A DNA stretch of 46,995 nt, taken from assembly GCF_014650595.1 (NCBI RefSeq), contig NZ_BMVG01000051.1, forward strand, positions 1 through 46,995, given 5' to 3'. The stretch's first letter is position 1, and every line of letters starts with the position of its first letter. The stretch comes from Streptomyces alanosinicus. Lineage in GTDB: Bacteria; Actinomycetota; Actinomycetes; Streptomycetales; Streptomycetaceae. Of this stretch, positions 32,301 through 39,815 are shown piece after piece. The position numbers and the translations under genes are program-made. The notes below the pieces were generated by a model. That model was not told the DNA's origin and did no database searches. It saw only the letters and a list, made by a program, of their open reading frames with translations.

Positions 32301-33212
32301 CAACATTTCGGCACCCGGCTCCCGCTCCAGGTCCTCTTCGAGACATCGAAGCTGCGCGACCTGGCCGCCCGCATCGACAACGACGCGACGACCCCAGCCT
32401 CCCGCCTGATCCCCCTGGCCGCAGAAGGCGGCTTCGCCCCGGTCTTCTGCTGGCCCGGCCTCGGCGGCTACCCGATGAACCTGCGCCTGCTGGGCCAAGA
32501 GGCCCGCCTGGACCGCCCGTTCTACGGCATCCAGGCACGCGGCATCAACGCGGGGGAGACCCCGTACGCCACCATCCGCGAGATGGCTGCGGCGGACCTC
32601 GCGGAGATCCGCCGCATCCAGCCGAGCGGCCCCTACACCCTGTGGGGCTACTCCTTCGGAGCCCGGGTCGCCTTCGAGACCGCCTGGCAGCTGGAACAGG
32701 CCGGGGAGAAGGTCGAGTACCTGTTCCTGATCTGCCCCGGCAACCCGAAGGCCCGCCAGGAGAACTGCAACGCTCACGGCCAGGCGGCGTCCTACGATAA
32801 TCCGGCGTACGTCACGATCCTTTTCTCCGTCTTCACCGGCACAATCCAAGGCCCTGCCCTGGACGCCTGCCTGGAGCGGACCGACGACGAGGACAGCTTC
32901 GTCGCCTGCATCCGCGATCTTCTGCCGTCCCTGGACGAGGACACGATCCGCCGAATCACCCGCATCGTCGCTATCACCTATGAGTTCGACTACACCTTCC
33001 GCGAGCTGACCGAACGCACGGTTCAGGCACCGATCACCCTCTTCAAGGCTCAGGGAGACGACTATTCCTTCGTCGAGTCCCACCCCGCGTACTCGACCCT
33101 GCCGCCCACCGTCGTCCACCTGAAGGGCGACCACTACAGCGTCCTGAAACACCCCGGCCTGCTGGAACTCCTCACCGCGACCCGCACGGCAATGGGCCAC
33201 CCCGCCAAGTAG
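29373..33212 (+). CDS. indC: Indigoidine synthetase (single-module NRPS, A-Ox-T-TE)
   Basis: 1279 aa, close to the 1283 aa I recall for BpsA. The enzyme activates L-glutamine, oxidises and cyclises it and releases the unit that dimerises to blue indigoidine. Adenylation core motifs: YTSGSTGRPKG (~164-175), SFDAAQWEI (~210), NLYGPTETTIN (~305), LYRTGDV (~395), FAGRADNQVKLRG (~411). An FMN-dependent oxidation domain of nitroreductase/SagB type is inserted within the A domain (~440-880; LPKYSYASPGALYATQMYV, KRRAIEPVY), before A10 (PLTANGKVD, ~903). The carrier domain has GGNS (~964). The thioesterase has GYSFG (~1092) and GDHYS (~1252). Start ATG 29373 has GAGGGGA upstream. Identity follows from this unusual domain order and close similarity to remembered BpsA/IndC. 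No phosphopantetheinyl transferase or indA/indB partner is in the window. Confidence 0.92.
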   Translation: MKTASALISGTPLTGLCLPELLARQAAVRPGATAVTFRDERLSYRELDLQSRDLGTRLARLGVGPETCVGLFTESSLELMTGVWGILGAGAAYLPLSPDYPEDRLRYMIEDSGASVIVTQEHLRERLAALAPRDVLVLTSDEVTPSPGERPAALEGQPGHLAYVIYTSGSTGRPKGVGVENQAIESQIRWLTSRGYLGPQVTILQKTPMSFDAAQWEILAPAAGAHVVMGTPGIHRDPQAVIEAVRTHGVTHLQCVPTLLQALLDTEEFASCTSLRRVFSGGEVLTHKLARDLFHRLPRACLVNLYGPTETTINATFHEVDPSALDGGGSRTVPIGVPVTGVSAYVLDEDLAPVGVGVAGELYLGGAQLARGYLGRPEQTLKRFIASPFEPGERLYRTGDVCLWNPDGTLQFAGRADNQVKLRGCRVELEEVASRIEEHIWVRRAAAIVTDDPRTGHPALVACVELDPRTAAVMDQGSHGAHHQSKASKLQVRAQLSNPGLREPADLADRTAIALPGRAETPEQRRETFARKTYRFYDGGPVTRADLLAVLAPRPVPAYSRPLSELTWAELGWILRWFGQFHSEARLLPKYSYASPGALYATQMYVESGGTAGLEPGVYYYHPVDHGLVRVGDGTGRCPSGGLLVHFLGKRRAIEPVYRTNIQEVLEFETGHMLGVFEEVLPAHGLAIAPLGHFPPVKDALDVTEEDHYLGTFQITENDGRPRQDPTELYVQAHPGRIQGLRGGQYRYRDRGLERIGDELIEARHVIAINQGVYARASFGISAVSRAAEPWLQYIALGTRLHHFQRTPGFGFMSSGYSSMSGHPLPAARRLDDILGSAGFPSGPSYFFLGGRVSDEQIAGEDMYEDAVHTQGPAEMIRDELARSLPDFMLPNQVLVLDALPLTANGKVDSKALAASPEVAAARQPGVYVTPATPTEQWLAEVWGEGLKYGDVSSEDEFFVCGGNSLIAVALVNRINQHFGTRLPLQVLFETSKLRDLAARIDNDATTPASRLIPLAAEGGFAPVFCWPGLGGYPMNLRLLGQEARLDRPFYGIQARGINAGETPYATIREMAAADLAEIRRIQPSGPYTLWGYSFGARVAFETAWQLEQAGEKVEYLFLICPGNPKARQENCNAHGQAASYDNPAYVTILFSVFTGTIQGPALDACLERTDDEDSFVACIRDLLPSLDEDTIRRITRIVAITYEFDYTFRELTERTVQAPITLFKAQGDDYSFVESHPAYSTLPPTVVHLKGDHYSVLKHPGLLELLTATRTAMGHPAK

Positions 33213-33382
33213 GAAGCGAACACTGCGAGTTGCGCGCTGATTGGGGTGTGTCGATTCACTCCCGAACGAGCTCTACCGGCTCTACTTCGTCTCCAGCCAT
33301 CTGCTACGCGGCGACTGTGTCCTCGACGAGGTCCAGGCCGCCGACGGCGGCGCACGGAGTCCGGGCGGAATCACCCGGCTGA

Positions 33383-33700
33383 GGCGACACTCTTGGTGGT
33401 GACCGACCCAGCCGGGCGGCTGCTGTGGATCTCGCCTGCACTGCCCGGCCGCGCCCACGACCTGACGGCTGCCCGCACTCACCGGATCATCCGGATCTGC
33501 GAGCGCCAGGGCGCCCCGATCCTCGCCGACCGCGCCTACATGGGTGCCAGCCCTTGGGTGACAACGCCGCTCAGACGCCCACCGGGCCGCGAGCTCACAC
33601 CGACCCGGCAAACCGTCAACCGCGCGCTGTCCGCCACACGGGCACCGGTCGAACGCGGCCAACCGAACCGAGAGCACGATCCGCTCCCTTGCCGTAGAAA
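33383..33700 (+). pseudogene. DDE transposase fragment (IS5-like)
   Basis: The frame TLLVVTDPAGRLLWISPALP, GRAHDLTAARTHRIIRICER, QGAPILADRAYMGASPWVTT, PLRRPPGRELTPTRQTVNRA matches the middle of DDE_Tnp_4-type IS5 transposases. It includes the DLTAART and LADRAYMGA strands. The N-terminal helix-turn-helix part is replaced by unrelated sequence and the C-terminus (after APVERG) is scrambled. Starts 170 bases after the NRPS stop. Confidence 0.6.
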
Positions 33701-33853
33701 CAGGGTCGCTTCGCGTACGGCCTCGAAGACGTCGCAGCAGGCGTGATCAGCGATGCCGCAGATGAGATAGGGCGTTACTTGTGGGAAAAGACTTCAGACC
33801 GGTTCTGTCGCCAACGCCCCGTCAGTCGCCCACCAGGACCAACGGATCCTTAG

Positions 33854-34114
33854 TTAGCCGGCCTGAGACGTCGGTTCGTGCGCCTTCTCGAACGCTCCGG
33901 GCCATGTGTCCCGGAATCGGGCGGAGCTGGTGGATGCGTAGGTCCCCGGTCCGCCCTGCTCACCGCAGCCCGCGCCCCGCGAGACGATGCCGATCTGATA
34001 GTAGCGCTCACGCCCAGGCACAGCCCTCGGCAACGGGCCGCCGCTGTCGCCCTGGCAGGAGTCCTTGCCCTCTGCCCCCGCGCAGATCTCCACGGCACGG
34101 TCGTAGTCGCCAGC
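33854..34114 (-). pseudogene. Trypsin-like serine protease, C-terminal remnant
   Basis: The minus frame reads DYDRAVEICAGAEGKDSCQG, DSGGPLPRAVPGRERYYQIG, IVSRGAGCGEQGGPGTYAST, SSARFRDTWPGAFEKA. GKDSCQGDSGGPL holds the catalytic Ser and the oxyanion hole, and the Cys pattern fits the S1 family. His and Asp of the triad and the secretion signal are absent because TAG at 34115-34117 and non-homologous DNA precede it. Confidence 0.65.
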
Positions 34115-34233
34115 CTATTGATCTTCGCTGCAGCCATTGAGCCGATCTTGATCACGGCCTGCTGGGGGGAGCCTGTGCGGCTGGACCCGTCACCGACCAC
34201 ACGTCGGGTGCGGAACGGTTCGCCGACAATGCC

Positions 34234-34797
34234 CTACTCGTATGCCCAGGCCCGTCCGGTCTGCCGGTATTCCTCCATGGGGATGGGATCGACCCCGGTT
34301 CGCGTGCGGGCGGTGTACAGCAGGCCGTCGAGGTGGTCGATTTCGTGGTGGATGAGGCGGGCGAGGCCGCGTACGTACTCAGTCGTGGTGGTCTCGCCGG
34401 TCAGCGTCGTGGCCTCCACCGTGATCTTCAATGGGCGGGGGATGAGGCCGCGGACGTCGGAGAAGCTGAGGCAGCCTTCGTACTGCTCGTCCGTCTCCTC
34501 AGAACGGTCGGTGATCCGGGGGTTGAGCAGGATGACGACCGGAGCGCCGTCGGCCGGCATGACGACGGCGGCAGAGCGGGCAATGCCGATCTGCGGGGCA
34601 GCGATGCCCATACCCTTGGCGAAGGGGTGGACCTGGCCGATGCGCTATATGGCGGCGAACAGTTCCTTCACGACGTGTTCGGCCGTGTCGCGCTCAGCGG
34701 GCGGATCGAAGGCTCGGGTCGGTTCGGCAAGGATGCCGGCACCCCGCTGGACGACGCCGAGGTCTCGCATGCGCTGGCTGGGCCGTACGTCAGTCAC
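34234..34797 (-). pseudogene. def: Peptide deformylase with an internal stop codon
   Basis: Peptide deformylase removes the formyl group from nascent proteins. GTG 34797 (AAGGGAG upstream) starts a 188-codon frame: VTDVRPSQRMRDLGVVQRGA ... HVVKELFAAI, then TAG (34645-34647), then RIGQVHPFAKGMGIAAPQIG. Later motifs are intact: motif 1 GIAAPQIG, motif 2 EGCLS, motif 3 HEIDHLDG with the metal-binding Cys and two His. TAG probably replaced CAG. Translation could restart at ATG 34611, but the product would lack the N-terminal helix. Since def is essential in general, a functional copy must exist elsewhere. Confidence 0.75.
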
Positions 34798-35060
34798 CTG
34801 AACTCCCTTGTTCTGATTCGGGTTCGGGCCGTGCCCGGAATCGCCATTCCAGACGGTACCGAGCGTGCAAGGCGGGTGTGGTCGTGGTCCATGTGGAGTG
34901 CCGTAGCCCGGCGTGGTCGCTGCGGACGGGCGGGGTCCGAAGTGGGGAGGCTTCGGCAGTCATGGAGGGCTCGGTGCCCCACCCGACGGGGTCGAGGTCG
35001 GCGGGGAAGATGAGGTGGACTTCGAGTTGTTCGGTGGGCCACTCTTGAGCATCAAGGCGG
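34792..35060 (-). pseudogene. 3' remnant of an unidentified gene coupled to def
   Basis: The minus frame DAQEWPTEQLEVHLIFPADL, DPVGWGTEPSMTAEASPLRT, PPVRSDHAGLRHSTWTTTTP, ALHARYRLEWRFRARPE runs to a TGA that overlaps the def start by a few bases, a typical operon junction. The amino-acid sequence looks genuine, but I do not know the family and the 5' part is missing. Confidence 0.35.
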
Positions 35061-35345
35061 TGACGGCTGACGTCCGAGCATGTCGGCGGTGTCGCAGGCG
35101 GACTCCTTTCCGGTCCAACCGGTATGGACGGCGCTACTCCCGGAGCGCCGGAAGTCCCGCCGGCTCAGGGACTCCGCTCGCCGGGTTCGAGCAAGCCACC
35201 GCCGACGGGCAGCAGCACCTTTCCCGCGGGTGCCCGGGGCCGTAGCGCCCGACACACTGACGATCGACTCGCCCTGGCCAACTCACCTGTTGACGCCTCG
35301 CGGGCGTCAACGTCATCGCGCGGGCCCGCGCTCACTTCCCCTCCG
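35061..35345. other. Gene-free stretch
   Basis: No supportable gene. A plus-strand frame starting at 35080 is open but its product is an Arg-rich sequence without recognisable features. The region follows the 3' end of the FadR-type gene (minus strand) and may hold its terminator, although no clear hairpin with a T-run was seen. Confidence 0.4.
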
Positions 35346-36143
35346 CTATCCGAACAGGCGCCGCTGGATCTCACGCCGGTAATCCTCAAGTGTCCTGTCG
35401 AGGTGTGCCGCCGTGGCCTCGGCCGCCTCGTCGGGCCGGCCGTCGCGAATGGCCCGGTAGATCGCCTCGTGCTCCACGACTGCGGCCTCGGTGCCTTCAC
35501 CGAGCGTGTCGTGTATCCCGATCGCGCTGGACTGCCGCTGCAGTCGTCGGGCGTCACGCACGGCACTGACGAGGAAGGTGTTGTGCGAGGCCGCGGCCAC
35601 GCCCATGTGGAAGTCCTCGTCCGCCTGGTTGAACTCGTCGACCTGACCGTGGACGAACCCGTGCCGGCACTGCTGCATGGCCACCTCGATGGTCCGCAGC
35701 TCGGCGGGCGTGGCACGGGTGGCGGCCAGACTGCTCGCGGCCGTCTCCTGAACCCTGCGGAACTCGAACAGCATGAGGACGTGATCGATGTCGACGGGGC
35801 GGAAGAAGCCGCCCCAGCGGCTGGTGATGAGCATGCCCTCGTCGTCCGCCACGAACAGTCCGCGCCCCTTGTGCGCCCGGACTCGGCCGAGCGCCGAAAG
35901 GATCTTCACGGCCTCCCGCACCACTGCCCTGCTGGTGTTCAGCCTCTGAGCCAGATCGAGCTCCGTGGGCAGCCGGTCACCCGCCACCAGACGGGCCTCG
36001 GCGATGAACTCGAGGATCTGCTCCGCCACGACCTCGTAGCCGGGCCGGTACTCACGCCGCGCGTCCGCGCCGTTCATTGCTTCCGTCGCAACGGGAGGTG
36101 CATGCGTCGGAACGGCCTCCGGGGCCGCGGGCGTGTCGTTCAT
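35346..36143 (-). CDS. FadR-subfamily GntR regulator of the sugar operon
   Basis: 265 aa from ATG 36143, preceded by AGGAGGCAGGACAG. After a ~35-aa disordered N-terminus comes the GntR winged helix (YEVVAEQILEFIAEARLVAG, DRLPTELDLAQRLNTSRAVV, REAVKILSALGRVRAHKGRG). An FCD ligand domain follows (FEFRRVQETAASSLAATRAT, FHMGVAAASHNTFLVSAVRD, HEAIYRAIRDGRPDEAAEAT AAHL), with the Asp/His residues that bind a metal and a carboxylate or sugar-acid effector in this family. It is divergent from the ABC importer and is presumably its repressor, responding to a pathway sugar acid. Confidence 0.85.
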   Translation of the reverse strand: MNDTPAAPEAVPTHAPPVATEAMNGADARREYRPGYEVVAEQILEFIAEARLVAGDRLPTELDLAQRLNTSRAVVREAVKILSALGRVRAHKGRGLFVADDEGMLITSRWGGFFRPVDIDHVLMLFEFRRVQETAASSLAATRATPAELRTIEVAMQQCRHGFVHGQVDEFNQADEDFHMGVAAASHNTFLVSAVRDARRLQRQSSAIGIHDTLGEGTEAAVVEHEAIYRAIRDGRPDEAAEATAAHLDRTLEDYRREIQRRLFG

Positions 36144-36519
36144 CTGTCCTGCCTCCTGGCTGACGCAACTGGGGGCGGCTGATCGCTGGGCAGCCGCGCT
36201 CATCGTAGCTCAAGCCTCGATTGGTCGTACTCATCCAGTAGATAGATCCGGAGCATAAAGCAGGAGTCTTGGATAGTATTTATAGTGACTTACTGGACAT
36301 TGCTCACCTTGAGTTGGGGTCTCACCGGCCGTTGTTTGAGAAGAAGGGCTGCACAAGCCCTTGACGGAACCCTTAATAGGGCGGCTAATTTCTTCCGCGA
36401 CGGCAAGCGGGACGGCCGTTCGCGGTCCCTGACGCCCGGCCGGTACGGCCGACGTCGCCCCATCCTCGCGCCACCTGTCCATCTGCTCGGGGCGCCTTGT
36501 GAAGCCAGTGGAGTCGCAG
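36144..36519. promoter_or_regulatory. Divergent promoter region fadR-type/ABC importer with inverted repeat
   Basis: The spacer is AT-rich around 36235-36300 in an otherwise GC-rich window. TCCAGTA (36234-36240) is mirrored by TACTGGA (36291-36297), flanking TTGGATAGTATTTATAGTGA, which looks like promoter sequence. These are candidate operators of the regulator. The rest up to the importer start contains no gene. Confidence 0.45.
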
Positions 36520-37881
36520 ATGACCGTCAACAAGCCTTCGTCCGGCCGGGAGAGGGTGTTCAGCAAGAGGCGTGCGGCGTTGCTGGCCGGCTGCGCGGCC
36601 ACCGCGGCGCTGACCCTGACCGCCTGCGGTGGCGGCGCCACCGGTACGACGACCAAGGACGGCTTCGCCCAGGCGCCGCAGAAGGACGGTGCGCTGACCG
36701 TCTGGGTGGATGCGACCCGTGTGGAGGCCGCGAAGCTGTACCAGCAGCAGCACCCGGACGTGAAGCTGGACATCGTCACCTACGACGGCGACGCCAACGG
36801 CTCCAACTACCTCCAGACCAAGGTCCAGTTGTTCAACCGCACCCGCGAGGGCTGGCCGGACGTCGTGTTCAGCGCGCAGAACAACGAGGCGACCTGGGCG
36901 GTCGACGCGGGCTTCGCCGCTCCGCTGAACAAGGGCCTGATCCCCTCGGCCTCCTTGGGGAAGTTCGCGAGCGGGGCCAACGACGTCTGCACCGTGGGCG
37001 GCACCGTCTACTGTCTGCGCAACGACCTCTCCCAGGCGGTCCTCTGGTACAACGCGCCGCTCCTGAAGAAGTTCGGCTACTCGGTGCCGACGACCTGGGA
37101 GGAGTACCAGCAGCTCGGCGAAAAGGTGGCCAAGGAGCACCCCGGCTATCTCGTGGGTGACGCCGGCGACTCCTACACCCCCGAGATCTACCTGTGGGCG
37201 AGCAAGTGCGGCGCCAACCACATCACCGGCCCCAAGTCGGTGTCGGTGAACACCACCAGTGAGGCCTGCACCAAGATGGCCAGGCTCGTGGACGTGCTGA
37301 TCAAGAACAAGTCCATGTCCATCAGCGGGGTCTTCAGCACCGACTTCGGCAAGAACCAGGCCGACAAGGTCCTGCTCATGCCGGGTCCCGCCTGGTACGG
37401 CGGCGCGGTGTTCAAGGGCACCTTCAAGACCCCGGCGAAGCAGATCGCGGCAGCGCCCATCCCGCAGTGGAAGGGTGACACGTCGCCGTCCACCGGCAAC
37501 GTCGGCGGCGGCACCTGGCTGCTGTCCCAGCACTCCACCCACATCAAGGCGGCCACCGACTTCCTGAAGTGGGTCACCACCGACAACGCCTACCAGGGCG
37601 AGAAGGCGCCGGGCTTCCCCGCGTACGCGCCCGCGGCGGAGAACTGGCTGAAGGGGCAGGACGCCTCCGGCTACTTCGCCAGTGACCTGAGCGCCCTCAA
37701 GGCCGCCTCCTCCCAGGTCTGGCCGGACTGGGGCTCGGGCCAGTTCAGCCAGGAGGCGATCTGGGCCGCCACGGTCAAGCCCGGCATGACCCAGGGCAAG
37801 AGCATCGTCTCCCTGCTGCCGGCCTGGCAGGACTCCATCGTCAAGTACGCCAAGTCCAACGGATACAAGGTCTCCCAGTGA
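36520..37881 (+). CDS. ABC sugar importer, extracellular solute-binding lipoprotein
   Basis: 453 aa from ATG 36520 (GTG 36499 also in frame). Signal peptide with RRAALLAGCAATAALTLTAC; the lipobox LTAC puts the lipidated Cys at residue 36. The mature part is a family-1 carbohydrate-binding protein (SBP_bac_1: TVWVDATRVEAAKLYQQQHP, WPDVVFSAQNNEATWAVDAG, TTWEEYQQLGEKVAKEHPG). It captures the sugar outside the membrane and delivers it to the permeases that follow with a 4-base overlap. No ATPase gene is in the operon; such Streptomyces importers normally use the shared MsiK ATPase. Confidence 0.88.
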   Translation: MTVNKPSSGRERVFSKRRAALLAGCAATAALTLTACGGGATGTTTKDGFAQAPQKDGALTVWVDATRVEAAKLYQQQHPDVKLDIVTYDGDANGSNYLQTKVQLFNRTREGWPDVVFSAQNNEATWAVDAGFAAPLNKGLIPSASLGKFASGANDVCTVGGTVYCLRNDLSQAVLWYNAPLLKKFGYSVPTTWEEYQQLGEKVAKEHPGYLVGDAGDSYTPEIYLWASKCGANHITGPKSVSVNTTSEACTKMARLVDVLIKNKSMSISGVFSTDFGKNQADKVLLMPGPAWYGGAVFKGTFKTPAKQIAAAPIPQWKGDTSPSTGNVGGGTWLLSQHSTHIKAATDFLKWVTTDNAYQGEKAPGFPAYAPAAENWLKGQDASGYFASDLSALKAASSQVWPDWGSGQFSQEAIWAATVKPGMTQGKSIVSLLPAWQDSIVKYAKSNGYKVSQ

Positions 37882-38792
37882 CCCTCACCCCTTCCTCGCC
37901 CGGCTCTGCCGCACGGCGCCCTCGCGGCGCCGTGCGGCAGAGCCGGGCCGGTACAGCCTTCGTCGCCGCCTACGTGGTCCTGCTGGTCGCCTTCGGCGTC
38001 CTGCCGACCGCGTACGCGGTCTACTTCGCCTTCACCGACGCCGGGGGCAAGGTCACCGGATTCGCCAACTTCACCGCCACAGCGCACGACTTCCGATTCA
38101 TGGACGCCGTGAGCCATGTCGCCGTCTACCTCGCCTTCTGGCTCCTGTCCCTGGTGGTGTTCGTGGTGGCCCTGGCGCTGCTGCTGCACCGCCTGGCCTC
38201 AGGTTCCGCCAGCAAGGCGCTGCGTTTCCTCTACTACATCCCGGGAGCGCTCGCCGGCGCCGCGAGTGTGCTGGTGTGGCTGTTCATGCTCGACCCGACG
38301 GTGAGCCCGGTCAGTTCCCTGCTGGGCATGTCGGGGTTCCACACCTTCGGCGAGGTGATCGCGCCCGGCAACCTGCCCCTGCTGTTCACGGTCATCGCGT
38401 TCTGGACCGGCGCGGGCGGCTGGATCGTCGTCATGTACGGCGCGCTCAACAACATCCCGACGGACGTGATGGAAGCCGCGCGTATCGACGGCGCGGGCGC
38501 CTGGCAGACCGCCTGGCACGTGCAGATCCCGATGCTCCGCAAGTGGATCGTCTACATGGTCATCCTGGCCTTCGCGGGCGGCGCCCAGCTCTTCGTCGAG
38601 CCGCAGCTGCTCTCCCTCGCCAGCGTGGGCGTGGCCGGCCGCGACTACTCGCTCAACCAGCTGACCTTCGACTTCGCCTTCCAGATGAACAACATCAACG
38701 GCGCGGCCGCGGTCTCGGTGGAGCTCCTGGTCGTCAGTGTGTCGGCCGCCGCCCTCTTCGTCGCACGGTCGGGATTCTTCGATGCCGACTGA
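37878..38792 (+). CDS. ABC sugar importer, permease 1
   Basis: 304 aa from GTG 37878, overlapping the binding-protein stop (GTGA). It has about six membrane segments (TAFVAAYVVLLVAFGVLPTA, FWLLSLVVFVVALALLLHRL, YIPGALAGAASVLVWLFMLD). The EAA loop is MEAARIDGAGAWQTAWHVQI P, the contact point for the ATPase. Family MalF/LacF type. The first ~25 codons contain a perfect hairpin (37898-37948), giving the odd N-terminal sequence SAARRPRGAVRQSRAG, which is not seen as conserved. The gene overlaps permease 2 by 11 bases. Confidence 0.88.
   Translation: MTLTPSSPGSAARRPRGAVRQSRAGTAFVAAYVVLLVAFGVLPTAYAVYFAFTDAGGKVTGFANFTATAHDFRFMDAVSHVAVYLAFWLLSLVVFVVALALLLHRLASGSASKALRFLYYIPGALAGAASVLVWLFMLDPTVSPVSSLLGMSGFHTFGEVIAPGNLPLLFTVIAFWTGAGGWIVVMYGALNNIPTDVMEAARIDGAGAWQTAWHVQIPMLRKWIVYMVILAFAGGAQLFVEPQLLSLASVGVAGRDYSLNQLTFDFAFQMNNINGAAAVSVELLVVSVSAAALFVARSGFFDAD
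37898..37948. repeat. Perfect 23-bp inverted repeat, 5-base loop, in the start of the permease gene
   Basis: Positions 37898-37920 are the exact reverse complement of 37926-37948 (core CCCGGCTCTGCCGCACGGCG). The loop is CTCGC. The stem is very GC-rich and begins about 20 bases after the permease GTG. No T-run follows. As RNA it would be extremely stable, so it could block 3' decay of the binding-protein message or throttle permease expression. Confidence 0.9.
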
Positions 38793-39750
38793 AGCCCCTG
38801 GTAGTCGAGTCGCCATCGCGGCGAGCTCGGAATGGGAAGCGCCCGTCATGAGCCGATCTCACCACCGCCCGCCGCGCCGCCGGTCCGTACCGCACCTGGC
38901 CTCCCGACTGCTGACCGGATCCGTACTGGCCGCGTTCCTCGCCTTCTTCGTGCTGCCGGTGTTGTGGCTCGCCCTCGCGGCGACCAAGACCGACCATCAG
39001 CTCGTCCACGACAATCCGCTCTCCTTCGGGTCGTGGCACGCGCTGAAAGCCAACTGGGACGCCCTCACGGCTTTCCAGGACAACGCCATCATGCAGTGGC
39101 TGGGCAACTCGGCCCTCTACGCGGTGATCTCGCTGGCCATCACTCTCGCTGTCGCCATCCCCGCGGGATACGCCCTCGCCATGACCGAGTTCCGCGGCCG
39201 GCACACCCTGCTGATCGCGACCCTGGTCGTGATGCTCATGCCGAACGCCACCCTGGTGGTGCCGCTGTTCCTGGAGATCAACGCGGTGCACCTGATCGGC
39301 ACCATGTGGTCGATCATCCTGCCGTACTCGTTCTACCCGTTCGGCGTTTACCTGACGTACATCTACTTCACCACTGCCGTACCGAAGGACTTGCTGGCGG
39401 TGGCCCGCATGGACGGCTGCTCGGAGTTCCGCGTCTTCTGGCACATCGCGCTGCCGCTGGCGACCCCGGTCATCGCGCTCGTGGGCTTCTTCAGCTTCGT
39501 CGCCAACTGGACCAACTACTTCCTGCCGTACGTCATGCTCCCCGAGAGCAGCCAGATGCCCATCCAGGTGGGCGTCGGCACCCTGCTCAGCAACGTGCCG
39601 TCCTTCAACCCGGCCGTCGGCACCCTCGCGATCGAACGACCGCAGCTTGCTCTGGCGACGCTCGTCGCCATCACTCCCGTGCTGATCGTCTTCCTGTTCG
39701 CCCAGCGCTTCCTGGTCAGCGGGATGCTTGCCGGCGCCACCAAGGAATAG
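38782..39750 (+). CDS. ABC sugar importer, permease 2
   Basis: About 322 aa from ATG 38782 (overlapping permease 1 by 11 bases); ATG 38848 (GGGAAG upstream) is an alternative that trims 22 non-conserved residues. It has six membrane segments (LTGSVLAAFLAFFVLPVLWL, VISLAITLAVAIPAGYALAM, LIATLVVMLMPNATLVVPLF). The EAA-type loop is LLAVARMDGCSEFRVFWHIA LP. Family MalG type. With permease 1 it forms the channel for the sugar bound by the lipoprotein. Confidence 0.88.
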   Translation: MPTEAPGSRVAIAASSEWEAPVMSRSHHRPPRRRSVPHLASRLLTGSVLAAFLAFFVLPVLWLALAATKTDHQLVHDNPLSFGSWHALKANWDALTAFQDNAIMQWLGNSALYAVISLAITLAVAIPAGYALAMTEFRGRHTLLIATLVVMLMPNATLVVPLFLEINAVHLIGTMWSIILPYSFYPFGVYLTYIYFTTAVPKDLLAVARMDGCSEFRVFWHIALPLATPVIALVGFFSFVANWTNYFLPYVMLPESSQMPIQVGVGTLLSNVPSFNPAVGTLAIERPQLALATLVAITPVLIVFLFAQRFLVSGMLAGATKE

Positions 39751-39815
39751 CGGCCCGTCCCGGCCGCCGTCCTCGGCGTGTGCCGTCCCGCCGCCCACCC
39801 GAACGGAGATCCCCC

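Noticed and set aside
30017..32800. Very long open frame (over 900 codons) overlapping the NRPS in another frame
   Set aside because: Arg/Pro/Gly/His-rich product without motifs; an artefact of high G+C in the alternative frame of a clearly recognised NRPS.
29373..33212. Complete indigoidine gene cluster
   Set aside because: Neither an indA-like pseudouridine glycosidase nor an indB-like phosphatase is found within the flanks; only the synthetase is present.
35080..35382. Plus-strand open frame after the FadR-type gene
   Set aside because: Begins plausibly but becomes Arg-rich, has no RBS and no recognisable motif, and overlaps the FadR-type gene's 3' end.
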